A DNA stretch of 64,000 bases from Arenibaculum pallidiluteum (GCF_017355985.1 NZ_JAFIQU010000001.1:186001-250000); one strand, 5' to 3'. Positions 26,606 through 36,400 are shown, counted from the first letter of the stretch. Program-made: numbers and translations. Notes: generated by a model from the sequence alone, not told the origin.

Positions 26606-26655
26606 CTAGAGTGGATCGCGATTCGGTTTGGGCGCCAGGTCGCGTGAATCCGCTC
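26606..26655. repeat. Dispersed 50-bp palindromic repeat, copy 2
   Basis: It runs from CTAGAGTGG to AATCCGCTC, with complementary outer ends. In the opposite orientation it matches the repeat at 9455-9504 at about three quarters of positions by eye. It lies between the DUF1194 gene and cckA and could act as a terminator or transcript stabiliser there. Confidence 0.55.
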
Positions 26656-26773
26656 TAACATCAATGAGTTGGCCGCGACCCGAGCTTGCAGGCGAAGCCA
26701 GATCGCTCTGGCCGAGGGCGGCAACCGGTCCCGCGGGGGCCCGCTTCGCCAGGGACGGTGCCCGGCGGCGCCC

Positions 26774-27595
26774 TCAGGGCTCGCCCCAGGAGGGCCGGGA
26801 GTAGCCGGCCATGCAGTTCACCCGCGCCGCCACCTTCCGCAACGACGCCGGGCTCGCTGCCGGGATCACCACTGGGGAGCCGGTGCTTCCGGCGATCTCC
26901 AGCACAAGCTTGCGCCGGATGCCCTCGCCGATGTCCTCGGGCCTGCGGACCGGCACGATGAAGGCGCCCACGCCTCCGATCACGCAATCCTCGTAATAGA
27001 GGTCGAGCTCGCCCGGGGCCAGACCCCAGTTCCAGCCCTGGTCGAGCGTCAGGGGCAGGCCGTTGATCACGATGCCGCGGGCAAGCACGGCCTCGCGGAC
27101 CGGGGGCAGCGGCATGCCGGAATTGTTCGGCCCGTCTCCGGACACGTCGATCACGCGGCGCAGGCCCTCGAAGCCGTTGCCGTCGAAGAGCCGCGCCGCG
27201 AAGGCCAGCGCGCCCGAGATGGAGGTGCCGCGGATCCGCGCCTCGGGCGCGGCGGCAAGGACCGCCGAGGTGTCCCGCGCGCTCGCCGGCCCGTCGATGA
27301 TCCGCCAGGGCAGGATCACCTGCTGCGCATCGGCGCCGGCCCATTCCACATAGGCGAGGGCAATCCGGCCGTGCGGCCCGGAGGCGATCGCCCGGACGAC
27401 CTCGGGATGGGACAGCGCCTCGACATAGCCCTGGCGCTGCACGCGGCGCTCCTCGGCGTCCATGGAGCCGGAGACGTCGACGGCGAGGACCAGCTCCAGG
27501 TCCACCGGGACATCCTGGGCCTCGGCGCCGCGATGGGGCAGCGCCGAGGCGGCGAGAGCCGCAGCCATGACAGCCAGCCGAGCCAGCACCGGCAT
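26774..27595 (-). CDS. DUF1194 von Willebrand factor A protein
   Basis: A 273-residue exported protein. After the signal peptide (to about residue 26) comes a VWA fold with the metal-ion-dependent adhesion motif DVSGSM in LVLAVDVSGSMDAEE, a threonine/serine in RGTSISGALAFAA and an aspartate in VIDVSGDGPNNSG. The DUF1194 family is widespread in alphaproteobacteria and has no assigned role. GGGAGG precedes the ATG. It lies between flhB and cckA in the same direction, so it may be co-transcribed with the flagellar export genes. Confidence 0.8.
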   Translation of the reverse strand: MPVLARLAVMAAALAASALPHRGAEAQDVPVDLELVLAVDVSGSMDAEERRVQRQGYVEALSHPEVVRAIASGPHGRIALAYVEWAGADAQQVILPWRIIDGPASARDTSAVLAAAPEARIRGTSISGALAFAARLFDGNGFEGLRRVIDVSGDGPNNSGMPLPPVREAVLARGIVINGLPLTLDQGWNWGLAPGELDLYYEDCVIGGVGAFIVPVRRPEDIGEGIRRKLVLEIAGSTGSPVVIPAASPASLRKVAARVNCMAGYSRPSWGEP

Positions 27596-27683
27596 CCCGC
27601 ACCTCCCGTCCTCGCCCAGGGCCGAGAGGCTACCCGCGGCGCCCCGTGCTTGGAAAGCGGCAAGGCTGATCCGCGGCCGCCGA

Positions 27684-28763
27684 TCAGCTGCCGGGAAGCT
27701 CGCGCCGCTTCAGGCGGAAGACGTAGGAGATCACCTCGGCCATCGCCTTGTAGTGCTCGGGCGGGATCTCCTGCTCGACCTCTACGCTGGCGTAGATGCC
27801 GCGGGCAAGCGGCGGGTTCTCGACGATGGGCACGTCGTGCTCCTTCGCGATCTCGCGGATGCGGAAGGCCAGCAGGTCGGCCCCCTTCGCCAGCAGGATG
27901 GGCGCCTGCATGCTGCCCGGGTCGTATTTCAGCGCGACCGCGAAGTGGGTCGGGTTCGTCACGACGACGTCGGCCTTGGGCACGTTCGCCATCATGCGCT
28001 GGCGCGCACGCTGCATGCGCAGGCTCCGGATCCGGCCCTTGACGGTGGGGTCGCCCTCGATCTGCTTGTATTCCTCCTTGACCTCCTGCTTCGTCATCTT
28101 GAGGTCCTGGAAGAACTTCCAGCGCTGGTAGACGAAGTCGGCGGCCATGATGAAGGTCAGCACCAGCACGACCCCGTTCAGCATGTCGACGATCAGGAGG
28201 TGCGACTCCTTGAGCACCATCGCCATGCCGAGTCCGGCAAAGTGCTCGAGCTGGGTCATCATGGGCGCGAGCGCCATGTAGATCACGGCGCCGACCACGG
28301 CCATCTTCGCGAGGCTCTTCCCGAACTCGATCAGCGAGTTGACCGAGAACATCCGCTTGAACCCGCCCATCGGGTTCAGCTTCTCGAACTTGGGGATCAG
28401 TGCCTGGGTGGAGACCAGCCCTCCGGTCTGCAGGAGCGTCGCGGCGATCCCAGCGGCGGCCAGCAGTGCGGTGGGGATCCCGATGACCTTCACGATCAGC
28501 CAGGCGAGCTCGCCGAGGATGCGGCCGACACTGCCGGCATCCATCGGCTTCAGCGCCGCCTGCGCCAGGAAGGTGGTTAGGCCGTCCTGGAGCTGGCCCG
28601 CCAGCGTCGGCGCCAGCGACGAGAGGACGACAAGCGTCATGGCCAGCGTCGCCCAGATCGACAGTTCCCGCGTCATCGGGACCTGGCCCTTGCCGCGCGC
28701 GTCCGAGAGCCGTTTGCCTGTCGGGTCTTCGGTCTTCTCGCTGCCGTCCTCGTTCTCCGCCAC
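27684..28763 (-). CDS. flhB: Flagellar export switch protein FlhB
   Basis: A 359-residue inner-membrane component of the flagellar type III export gate. Four hydrophobic segments fill about residues 30-210, and the C-terminal cytoplasmic domain has the autocleavage motif NPTH at 270-273 in VVTNPTHFAVALKYD. It switches export from rod/hook to filament subunits. The start is a GTG with GGAGG before it, 18 bases after the fliR stop. The order fliQ-fliR-flhB is conserved. Confidence 0.97.
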   Translation of the reverse strand: MAENEDGSEKTEDPTGKRLSDARGKGQVPMTRELSIWATLAMTLVVLSSLAPTLAGQLQDGLTTFLAQAALKPMDAGSVGRILGELAWLIVKVIGIPTALLAAAGIAATLLQTGGLVSTQALIPKFEKLNPMGGFKRMFSVNSLIEFGKSLAKMAVVGAVIYMALAPMMTQLEHFAGLGMAMVLKESHLLIVDMLNGVVLVLTFIMAADFVYQRWKFFQDLKMTKQEVKEEYKQIEGDPTVKGRIRSLRMQRARQRMMANVPKADVVVTNPTHFAVALKYDPGSMQAPILLAKGADLLAFRIREIAKEHDVPIVENPPLARGIYASVEVEQEIPPEHYKAMAEVISYVFRLKRRELPGS

Positions 28764-28781
28764 GGGCGCCTCCGCCGGAAC

Positions 28782-29555
28782 TCAGGATCGCAGGAAACCG
28801 ATCATGCTGTCCTCGAAATGGCCGAGCCAGAACATGGCCACGGCGGACAGCACGAGCGTCATCATGAACAGGCCCAGCGCCACCTGGACCGACATCATCA
28901 CGAAGAAGATCTGGATCTGGGGCGCGAGCTTCTGCAGGACCCCCATGCCGCAGTTCAGCAGCATGAAGACGATCAGGAAAGGCGCCGCCATCTCGGCCCC
29001 GATCATGAAGCTGCGGGCCGTCAGATCGAGAATCGTCGCCGTGAGGTCGCCCATCAGGGGCATCTCGGCGGGCTTCAGGAACTCGTAGCTCTGCACCACC
29101 GCCCGAAGCAGCATGTGGTGCAGGTCCGTCACGAAAAGGAGCGTCACGCCGAGCGTGGACAGCGCCAGCCCCATGAGCGAGCTCTGCGAGGCGAGCGCCG
29201 GATTGAACAGCATCACGGCGGCGAAGCCGGTCTGGATCGAGATGATCATGCCGGCGACGTCCAAGGCCGCGAACATGATGCGCGCGACCAGGCCCAAGAA
29301 CAGCCCGATGAAGCTCTCGATCATGACGAGGACCGCCAGCCCCGCGGCAGAAGCCGGCAGAGGCGGCAGCATCGGGGAGACGACGGGCGTCGCCACCATG
29401 GACAGGGAAAGCGCGATCAGCAGGCGGATCCGCATGGTCACCACGCCGTCGGCGAAACCCGGCAGCATCGTGAAGGCGGTACCTATGCGGGTGAAGGTCA
29501 GAAGGAACGCATAGGCCTGACCGGCGAAGAGCTGGCTCAGGGCTTGCTCGAGCAT
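28782..29555 (-). CDS. fliR: Flagellar export gate protein FliR
   Basis: A 257-residue polytopic membrane protein of the export gate. It is of normal FliR length, with about six hydrophobic helices and family features such as LTFTRIGTAFTMLPGFADG near the start and VALGLFMMTLVLSAVAMFWL near the end. It assembles with FliP and FliQ. It begins 7 bases after the fliQ stop. Confidence 0.95.
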   Translation of the reverse strand: MLEQALSQLFAGQAYAFLLTFTRIGTAFTMLPGFADGVVTMRIRLLIALSLSMVATPVVSPMLPPLPASAAGLAVLVMIESFIGLFLGLVARIMFAALDVAGMIISIQTGFAAVMLFNPALASQSSLMGLALSTLGVTLLFVTDLHHMLLRAVVQSYEFLKPAEMPLMGDLTATILDLTARSFMIGAEMAAPFLIVFMLLNCGMGVLQKLAPQIQIFFVMMSVQVALGLFMMTLVLSAVAMFWLGHFEDSMIGFLRS

Positions 29556-29562
29556 CGTCCGG

Positions 29563-29838
29563 TCAGGATCCCGTGCCCAGGCCGATGATCTTGTCCATGA
29601 TGTGCTGCGTGAACGTGATCAGCGAGGACAGCATGAAGGGCGCCAGGAACAGCAACGCCACATAGACCAGGATGATCTTCGGCACGAAGGTCAGCGTGGC
29701 CTCCTGGATCTGCGTCAGGGTCTGGAAAATCGAGATCGCGATACCGACGATCAGCGTGATCAGCATCACCGGACCTGCGACCTTGATGGTGACCATCATG
29801 GATTCCCGCAGGATCTCGATAACCTCGGTTGCGTTCAT
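29563..29838 (-). CDS. fliQ: Flagellar export gate protein FliQ
   Basis: A 91-residue protein with two transmembrane helices (VAGPVMLITLIVGIAISIFQ at about 20-39 and ILVYVALLFLAPFMLSSLI at about 55-73), the FliQ layout. I chose the ATG at 29838 since upstream codons add a Pro-rich, unrelated extension. It is the first gate gene after fliE in the operon. Confidence 0.96.
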   Translation of the reverse strand: MNATEVIEILRESMMVTIKVAGPVMLITLIVGIAISIFQTLTQIQEATLTFVPKIILVYVALLFLAPFMLSSLITFTQHIMDKIIGLGTGS

Positions 29839-29959
29839 GCATTCTGCCCTGGCCGGCGGCCCCGGCCATGGCCGGGTCGGCAAAAAGCCTAGGCCGACAG
29901 GGTGAACGAGCCGTTAAGATGTTGGCCGGGCGCGGCGGACCGGGCCGGGACCGCCGGGG

Positions 29960-30262
29960 TCACACCGGCATGCGCATGATTTCCTGGTAGGCGTTGACGA
30001 CCTTGTCGCGGACGGACACCACGGTCTGCAACGTGACCTCGGCATTGCTGAGGGCGCTGACGACGTCCAGCAGATCGGCCTTCCCGACCGCCGCGGCGGC
30101 GCTGACCTTCTCGCTCTGGCCGATGTTCTCGATGGCGCCCTCGGCCGCGTTCTTGACGAGGTCCAGGAAGGATTCGCCCGGGCCGCCGGCCGCCTTGGGG
30201 CCGGAGCCCGCCTTGGCGGCATTGGCATAGGCGCTGATGGCGTTGGCAACGGTGGTGACCAT
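29960..30262 (-). CDS. fliE: Flagellar basal-body protein FliE
   Basis: A 100-residue protein that joins the MS ring to the rod. The C-terminal half carries the FliE pattern (DLLDVVSALSNAEVTLQTVV then VRDKVVNAYQEIMRMPV). Gap of 121 bases to fliQ contains a single CtrA-like half site (GTTAAG). Confidence 0.95.
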   Translation of the reverse strand: MVTTVANAISAYANAAKAGSGPKAAGGPGESFLDLVKNAAEGAIENIGQSEKVSAAAAVGKADLLDVVSALSNAEVTLQTVVSVRDKVVNAYQEIMRMPV

Positions 30263-30282
30263 GGTGTCCGCTCTCCGGAGGA

Positions 30283-30693
30283 TCAGGCGCGCAGGAGGTC
30301 GATGGTGCGCATCACCATCTGCTTGGACGCGTCGATGACGTTCAGGTTTGCCTCGTAGCTGCGCTGGGCCTCGCGCATGTCCATGCTTTCGACCAGCGAG
30401 TTGACGTTCGGCATCATCACATAGCCCTCGGCGTCCGCGCTGGGATGGCCGGGCTCGTAGCGGCGCTCGAAGTCGCTCCTGTCGACGCCGACCTTGTCGA
30501 TGCGCACCGTGTTCACGCCGAGCTCGCGGTCGAGTTCGTTCTTGAAGGTCACGGTCTTGCGCCGGTAAGGCAGCCCGTCCGGCGTCGGCGCGGTGGAATC
30601 GGCATTGGCGAGGTTCTCGGCGATCACGCGCAGGCGCACGCCTTGGACCTTCATGCCCGCGGCCGAGATCTGCATCGTCCGGTCGAGTTCCAT
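30283..30693 (-). CDS. flgC: Flagellar proximal rod protein FlgC
   Basis: A 136-residue rod protein. It has the N-terminal rod motif GVRLRVIAENLANADSTAPT and the C-terminal helical motif SYEANLNVIDASKQMVMRTI that pack as a coiled coil in the rod. It lies 17 bases after flgB and 20 before fliE. Confidence 0.96.
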   Translation of the reverse strand: MELDRTMQISAAGMKVQGVRLRVIAENLANADSTAPTPDGLPYRRKTVTFKNELDRELGVNTVRIDKVGVDRSDFERRYEPGHPSADAEGYVMMPNVNSLVESMDMREAQRSYEANLNVIDASKQMVMRTIDLLRA

Positions 30694-30710
30694 TTTCCGA
30701 TCCTCCTCGC

Positions 30711-31118
30711 TCAGGCGCCGCCGCGGCCGATGGCCAGCTTCAGCATCGCAACGTTTTTGCGGTAGATCTGCGTCGCAAGCTGATAGTCCGCGCTGCTCTG
30801 CGCGACCTTCATCAGCTGCTCCTCCAGGACGACGGCGTTCCCGTCCAGCGCGGTCTCATACGTTTTGCGCTCGCGCTGCACCGTTCCGCCGGACGCATCG
30901 GAGGAGACGCCCGACAGGTGGCTGCCGTCCGTGCGCGCCGGCGGAAGCCGCACGCTGGTGCGCAGGGCCGATTTGAAGTCATAGGGCGTCAGGTCGCTGG
31001 GCCGGAAGCCGGGCGTGTCGGCATTGGCAATGTTCTGCGCCACCACCTCCTGGCGGCGGCTCAGCCAGTCCATCTTGCCCTTGATCAGCCGGAACAGGCC
31101 CAGCTTCTCCATGTCCAT
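30711..31118 (-). CDS. flgB: Flagellar proximal rod protein FlgB
   Basis: A 135-residue rod protein with RRQEVVAQNIANADTPGFRP near the N terminus and a C-terminal helix QLATQIYRKNVAMLKLAIG. The start at 31118 is 2 codons before another ATG; a GGGGG lies upstream. It is the first gene of the minus-strand operon and is preceded by a sigma-54 element and a CtrA-like site. Confidence 0.95.
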   Translation of the reverse strand: MDMEKLGLFRLIKGKMDWLSRRQEVVAQNIANADTPGFRPSDLTPYDFKSALRTSVRLPPARTDGSHLSGVSSDASGGTVQRERKTYETALDGNAVVLEEQLMKVAQSSADYQLATQIYRKNVAMLKLAIGRGGA

Positions 31119-31164
31119 GGCACGCCCCCGGAATCCACCAGCGTCGATCCTGTCGGCGCCGCGG

Positions 31165-31179
31165 TTAATTTTCCGTTGA
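31165..31179 (-). promoter_or_regulatory. CtrA-like binding site
   Basis: On the minus strand TCAA-N7-TTAAC matches the CtrA consensus TTAA-N7-TTAAC with one mismatch. It lies about 50 bases before the flgB ATG, downstream of the predicted sigma-54 start. Confidence 0.35.
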
Positions 31180-31216
31180 GGCGGAAGACCCTCCGCGCGC
31201 CGCGCCCGAACACCAA

Positions 31217-31231
31217 GCAAAGCCCGGGCCA
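31217..31231 (-). promoter_or_regulatory. Sigma-54 promoter of the flgB operon
   Basis: TGGCCCGGGCTTTGC on the minus strand has GG and GC 10 bases apart, as in TGGCAC-N5-TTGC. It lies 99 bases before the flgB ATG. Confidence 0.6.
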
Positions 31232-31467
31232 CGTGAAGCCGGCAGGTGAACCCAGGAGGAAGATTCCAGTGCGGGCGCGCCTTCCGGCCGCGCCACGCGC
31301 CGCCACGCGGTCATGCCTTCGCGGCATCCCGCCGGGACGGCAAAGTCCGCCGGGCATTTCCTGCCGGGAGCGAGACATGGCATAAAGCCTTCCTTAAGCA
31401 TGAGCCGGTAGCTTGGCACCGCCCATTTCGCTAGGTCCGTCTGCAGAGGCGTGCCGCGAGGAGATCC

Positions 31468-31767
31468 ATGCCGCCCGAGAGCCATCGCCCGAAGCAGCCG
31501 ATCGCGGTCGCGCTCCAGTACGAGCTTGGCGGCCCTGAGCTGCCGCGCGTCACGGCTACGGGCCGCGGCTCCATCGCCGAGAAGATCCTGGAGCTCGCCT
31601 TCGCGAACGGCGTGAAGGTGCGCGAGGATGCGGATCTGGCTGAGATCCTGTCGGCGGTCGACCTGGACTCCGAGATCCCTGCCGAGGCGCTGATCGCGGT
31701 CGCGGAGATCCTGTCCTACGTATACCGCGCCAATGGCAAGCTGCCGCCGCGGAGCGGCGCACGATGA
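31468..31767 (+). CDS. flhX: FlhB-like C-terminal domain protein (FlhX)
   Basis: A 99-residue stand-alone version of the cytoplasmic domain of FlhB, as found in many bacteria as FlhX. Residues PIAVALQYELGGPELPRVTA through EILSYVYRANGK align with the end of FlhB encoded at 27684-28763. It lacks the NPTH cleavage motif and all membrane helices; in FlhX proteins the domain can replace the cleaved FlhB fragment. GAGGAG precedes the ATG. Its stop overlaps the next ATG (ATGA), so the two genes are coupled. Confidence 0.85.
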   Translation: MPPESHRPKQPIAVALQYELGGPELPRVTATGRGSIAEKILELAFANGVKVREDADLAEILSAVDLDSEIPAEALIAVAEILSYVYRANGKLPPRSGAR

Positions 31768-32099
31768 GCTCCGCCGGCGAAGAGCCCGGGCGCGACATCC
31801 AGGGCGTGTTGATGATGCTGCGCGACTCCCGAAGGCTGATCGAGGCGGGCGTGCTGGTCGACCTTGTCGGGCTCGACATCCAGGTCGAGGCCGCCTGCAG
31901 GACCATCGCGTCCATGGACCCCACGGCGGCACAGACCCTGCTGGGCGACCTCGCGGCCGTGGCGGCGGAGCTGGCGGCCATCGAGGCGGAATGCGCGCGC
32001 CGGCGCGAGGCGCTGGCACCCGTGCCGGTCGGTCCGGCCCAGGCCGACCGGAACCGCGCCGTGACTGCCTATTCAAGGAACCGTGACGAGGGTCCCTGA
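31764..32099 (+). CDS. Small helical protein in the flagellar operon, unknown
   Basis: A 111-residue protein starting at the ATG that overlaps the flhX stop. The core is helical and Ala/Glu-rich (IEAGVLVDLVGLDIQVEAAC and AAVAAELAAIEAECARRREA), compatible with a coiled coil. It has no membrane segment or signal. Its place between flhX and fliO suggests a flagellar accessory or chaperone role, but I do not recognise the family. Confidence 0.6.
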   Translation: MSSAGEEPGRDIQGVLMMLRDSRRLIEAGVLVDLVGLDIQVEAACRTIASMDPTAAQTLLGDLAAVAAELAAIEAECARRREALAPVPVGPAQADRNRAVTAYSRNRDEGP

Positions 32100-32136
32100 C
32101 TCTCCCAGTCCCACTTCCATCCACGAAGGATCCGCC

Positions 32137-32484
32137 GTGTTTCCCCAGGACCTCGACAGCTATCTCCGCTACGGCCTGGCACTTGTCTTCGTGCTGGCCC
32201 TGGTCGGCCTGCTCTCCATGATCCTGCGCCGCTTCATGGGATCCGGCCCCTCGGTCCGGCGCGGCCGGCAGAGGCGCCTCGCCCTGGTCGAGGTCCTGCC
32301 GGTGGATGCCAAGCGCCGGCTCCTCCTGGTCAGGCGCGACGGCGTCGAGCATCTGCTGCTGCTCGGCACCGAGCGCGACATCGTGATAGAGACCGGGATC
32401 GGCGCCACCGCCTTCCAGGAGGCCGTGGCGACCCTTCCGCCAGCCGCCAGCGCGACGGATGTGCGGCAGGAGCCGCAGCTTTGA
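32137..32484 (+). CDS. fliO: Flagellar export assembly protein FliO
   Basis: A 115-residue FliO-like protein. One N-terminal membrane helix (LRYGLALVFVLALVGLLSMI) is followed by a cytoplasmic beta domain with LALVEVLPVDAKRRLLLVRR and VEHLLLLGTERDIVIET, the FliO/MopB pattern. The start is a GTG with GAAGGA 6 bases upstream; an upstream in-frame GTG at 32083 lacks one. It overlaps the fliP start and helps assemble FliP. Confidence 0.88.
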   Translation: MFPQDLDSYLRYGLALVFVLALVGLLSMILRRFMGSGPSVRRGRQRRLALVEVLPVDAKRRLLLVRRDGVEHLLLLGTERDIVIETGIGATAFQEAVATLPPAASATDVRQEPQL

Positions 32485-33221
32485 GAATGCGCCGGCTCGC
32501 AATGGCGGTTGCGGCCGCCGCGCCGCTCCTGGCAGCCGGCAGCGCCTGGGCCCAGAACCTGACCCTCGACCTCAGCCAGGCCGGCGGGTCGAGCACGGCC
32601 CAGATCGTCCAGCTCTTCGCCCTGATCACGGTCCTCTCGCTGGCGCCCTCCATCCTGGTGATGGTGACGTCCTTCGTTCGGATCGTCGTGGTGCTGTCCT
32701 TCCTCCGGACGGCCATGGGCGTCCAGGGAACGCCGCCGAACGCGGTGATGATCAGCCTGGCGCTGTTCCTGACCGGCTTCGTGATGGCGCCCGTCTTCCA
32801 GCAGGCCTACAGCGACGGCATCGTGCCTCTGATCAACGAGGACATCGAGCCCATGCAGGCCTTCCAGCGCACCGTCGTGCCAGTGCACGGCTTCATGATG
32901 CGCCATGTCCGCGAGGAGGACCTGCTGCTGTTCTCCGACCTCGCGAAGGCCGCCCCGATCGCCAGGCCCGAGGATACGCCCCTGCATGTCCTCGTGCCGG
33001 CCTTCATGATCTCGGAGCTGCGCCGGGCCTTCGAGATCGGCTTCCTGCTGTTCCTGCCCTTCCTCGTCATCGACATGGTCGTGGCCTCGATCCTGATGTC
33101 GATGGGCATGATGATGCTGCCCCCGGCCTCGGTCTCGATGCCATTCAAGATCATCTTTTTCGTGCTCGTCGACGGCTGGCACCTGATCGCCGGAACGCTG
33201 GTCCAGAGCTTCGGGACCTGA
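32481..33221 (+). CDS. fliP: Flagellar export gate protein FliP
   Basis: A 246-residue gate protein with a cleavable signal peptide (MRRLAMAVAAAAPLLAAGSAWA). It has family blocks SFVRIVVVLSFLRTAMGVQGTPPN, FMMRHVREEDL, LVPAFMISELRRAFEIGFL and PPASVSMPFKIIFFVLVDGW. The TTG at 32481 overlaps the fliO stop (TTGA); an ATG two codons on is the alternative. AGGAG lies upstream. Terminal gene of this plus-strand run. Confidence 0.96.
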   Translation: MRMRRLAMAVAAAAPLLAAGSAWAQNLTLDLSQAGGSSTAQIVQLFALITVLSLAPSILVMVTSFVRIVVVLSFLRTAMGVQGTPPNAVMISLALFLTGFVMAPVFQQAYSDGIVPLINEDIEPMQAFQRTVVPVHGFMMRHVREEDLLLFSDLAKAAPIARPEDTPLHVLVPAFMISELRRAFEIGFLLFLPFLVIDMVVASILMSMGMMMLPPASVSMPFKIIFFVLVDGWHLIAGTLVQSFGT

Positions 33222-33435
33222 CACCGACCGGCGCGCCGCGCCCCTCGGGAACGGCGGACCGCCGTCGTCCCCGGCGCGGCAACGAATGCGCGCCACGGCA
33301 TTCCGACGTGCTGCGTGTCGGATCGCCTGTGGGCAGGTCCGGCGCCCCCTCCCTCGCCCTGACGGGATCTTCCACATCCACCGTCCCGTGTCCGCACAGG
33401 GGCGGAGCAGCCAGCCCGGGCCGGGACGCCGATCG

Positions 33436-36400
33436 TCAGTTGGCGGCGGCGCTCCGGGGGGCTGCGGCGCTGCGATATCCAGACAGGAACTTCCGGAACA
33501 CGTCGACCTCGGCGACGCGCGACTTGATCGTCGCGGCGTCGACGAGGGCCCCGCCCTGCCCCTGGCGCGTCAGCACCCGGAAGCTGTCGGCATCGGGTCC
33601 TGCCGCCATGGCCGTGCCGAAGTCCTGGCGCAGCTTCGAAAGGCCCTGGGCATCGCCGGCCAGCGCCAGGGCGACCGCGCGGTTCACGACGAGCTGGCTC
33701 GCGTCCCGGCTGATGGCCGTCCCTGCTGACGGCGGCGGGCCGACGATGCGGTCCAGCGCCGTGGCGGCCTCGGCCCAGTGCCCGGCGCGCCAGGCCACGT
33801 CGACGCGCAGCAGCTCGGCTCCCGGCGAGGCATCCCCGGCCAGCAGCGCCATCGCCTGATCGAACTGGCGCTCGTCCGCGAGCGCACGGGCCCTCAGCAC
33901 GCGCCGTTCCCCGGCCAGCGCCTCGGAAATCCCGGGGACTTCGCTCCGGTCGAGCGCCGACACCGCCTGGGCAGGCTTGCCATCGAGCAGACGGATCGAG
34001 GCCAGCCGTGCACCCACCTCGCCCTTCGTCACGCCCTGGAGCCGCCGCGTCACCTGCCCCTCCAGGATGTCGGCGGCACGGCCGAGCAGGTCGATCTCGA
34101 CGAGGCGCTCGGCGAGCTGTCGCTCGATCGCGTCGCCCTCGGCGCCGCGTGGCGCGAGTTCCTTGTACCGGTCGTAGAGCGCAAGCGCGTCGAGCGGGGC
34201 CAGTGCCGCGGCGCCGTCCTTCAGGAACAGGTCCGCGAAGGCGCGCGTCACACGCTGGGCGAGCGCAGGGGCCGACGGATCCTCCGGGAACAGCGTCAAT
34301 GCGGTGCGCAGCGTGTCGATGCCATTGGGATAGTCGCCGGCGGCGAGATAGGCCTCTCCCAGGCGGTTCAGCACCTTCAGCTCGAAGGCGTCGCCCCGCC
34401 AGGCGAAGCGCAGGCGCTCCAGCCGCGCGACGGTCTCCTCGGGCTTGACGCGTCCGGTCTCCTGCTCGGCGACGGCGAGGGCGTACTGCGCCCGCGTGCG
34501 ATACTTGGCATCGGGCGAGGACGACAGCTCGCGCCAGATCGCCAGGGCGTCGTCGAGGCGGCCGCTCGCGGCATGGATCCGGCCGCGCAGATACTGCACC
34601 CCTGGATTCTGCTCGGCGCGCGGGATCCGTGCCTCCAGCCGGTCGAGCGCCCGCGAAGCCTCGACGGGGGATCCCGTCTCGGCGAGCGCCTCGGCGCCGA
34701 TCAGCGACAGCTTCTTGAAGGGCTCGTCGGGATACTCGTCCAGTGCCGCACGGCCGGCCAGGAAGTCCCGCGCCGCCGCCTGCCAGTCGTCCAGCCCCGC
34801 CTCGGTCACGGCGCGCCACAGCTTGACCTCGGGATTCCCGTCGAGAGCCGGAATCGCGAGATCGGCCCTGGCCGCGCCGAAATCCCCGGCCAGCGCGGCA
34901 GAGGCGCCGCGGACGGCCCGGAACTCGGGCTGGTCCTCGAGCTCGGGCTGGGCCTGCAGGATCATGCCGAGCATTCCCAGCGCCTCGGGCCCATAGGCAT
35001 GGCTGAAGTAGAAGCGCGCGAGGTCCAGGCGACGCCGCAGGCGCTCGCCCTCGGGCGCCTGGATCACGGCCTGCTGCAGGCTCTGGCGCAGACGGTTGAA
35101 TTCGTCCGATGCGCCCCGCTTCCATGCGGCCACGTCCAGCAGGCGCCGCTGCCCGGCCGGGCCCGGCTCCTGCGCCGGAGCAGCCTCCGGCGGGGGTGCC
35201 GCGAGGCGGATGTCGGAGATCGAGGACAGGACCATGCCGCCCGCGGCGGTCAGCTCCACCCCGTCGCGGACGGCGCGCACCTGCAGAGCATCATCGAGCG
35301 GCCGGACCACGATGCCCTGCTCGGCCGGCAGGATCCGCGCCTGGACGAAGCCATGCCCGCGCGTGACCGCCCGGCCGGCCTCGGCCAGCGGCACCACCAT
35401 CAGCCGGTCGCCGACCGCGGGATCGGGGACAGCAATGGGCGAGGCCGCTTGGCCGGCACGCACGAGCACCCGGGGGCCCAGCAGGAAATCGGGCTCGGAG
35501 ATGACCGGAAGTCCTTCGGCGGGGCCTGCCCCGGGCGCCTCGAGATGGATCCGCCAGACCGAGCCCTCGCGCTCGACCCGCGGAACCAGGTCCTGCGGCA
35601 TCGGCAGGTGGAAGCCGCCACCGCTCGCTACGGCGAGGGGCTCGGGACGGGTCATATCGGCGGGCTCGACCCGTATGGCATCGGGCGGAAGCGGCCTGTC
35701 GAAGACCACGAAGAGCCGCGAGCCGCGCACGAAGACGGCTGCCGAGGCCGGCTGGCGCGGGTCGACGCTCAACGACCGCCGGCGCTCGGCCGCAGGCGGT
35801 GCCGGAGCAGCCTGCACCGCCTGCGCCGGAGCGGCCTGCGCCGGAGCGGCCTGCGCAGGCGCGGCCGGCGTCGCTTGCGCCTGGACGGCGCGGGGCTGTT
35901 CGGAACGGGCCGGGGTGGGGCTGGCCTGATCCGTTCTCGGCGCCACCGCCTTTGGGGCCTCGGCGGCAGGGCTATCCTGTCTTGCAGCGCCCGGCTTCGA
36001 CTCATCGGCCCGGACGGCCTCCGCCTCCGCGGGCTCGCGCAGCGGTGCCTCGGCTTTCCTCGGCTCCGCGGCCGGGGCTGCCGCCTGCGACGCAGGGCGC
36101 TGGGCCTGCACGGGTGGGTGCTCGGTCCGCGCCGCCGCGGACGCGGCCGGGCGCTCCTGCGCCCGGGCGGCCTCGGCCGCGCGCGGCGCGTCGATCACGT
36201 CGAGCGCGATGCTGTTTCCGCTTCGGAAATGACGGGCGCTCGTGGCCTCGGGCACACGGATCCGGACTTCCAGCCGCCCGTTCGCATCGGATTGGATCAC
36301 TCCCTCGACGGTGCGCAGCCTAGCACGCTCGAGACCCGATATATCCGCGCGGGCTTGGCGGCCGAAGACCAGCCGGATCTCTCCGCCGGTCTGGTCGAAG

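Larger units (their letters stand above)
31119..31467. other. Divergent promoter region flgB / flhX
   Basis: About 350 bases between divergent flagellar operons. It contains the CtrA-like site at 31165-31179 and the sigma-54 element at 31217-31231 for flgB. For the flhX side I found no sigma-54 match with the right spacing. No gene is visible. Confidence 0.6.

Noticed and set aside
33270-33290. Terminator between fliP and the TPR gene
   Set aside because: The GCGG/CCGC inverted repeat leaves almost no loop and has no T tract.
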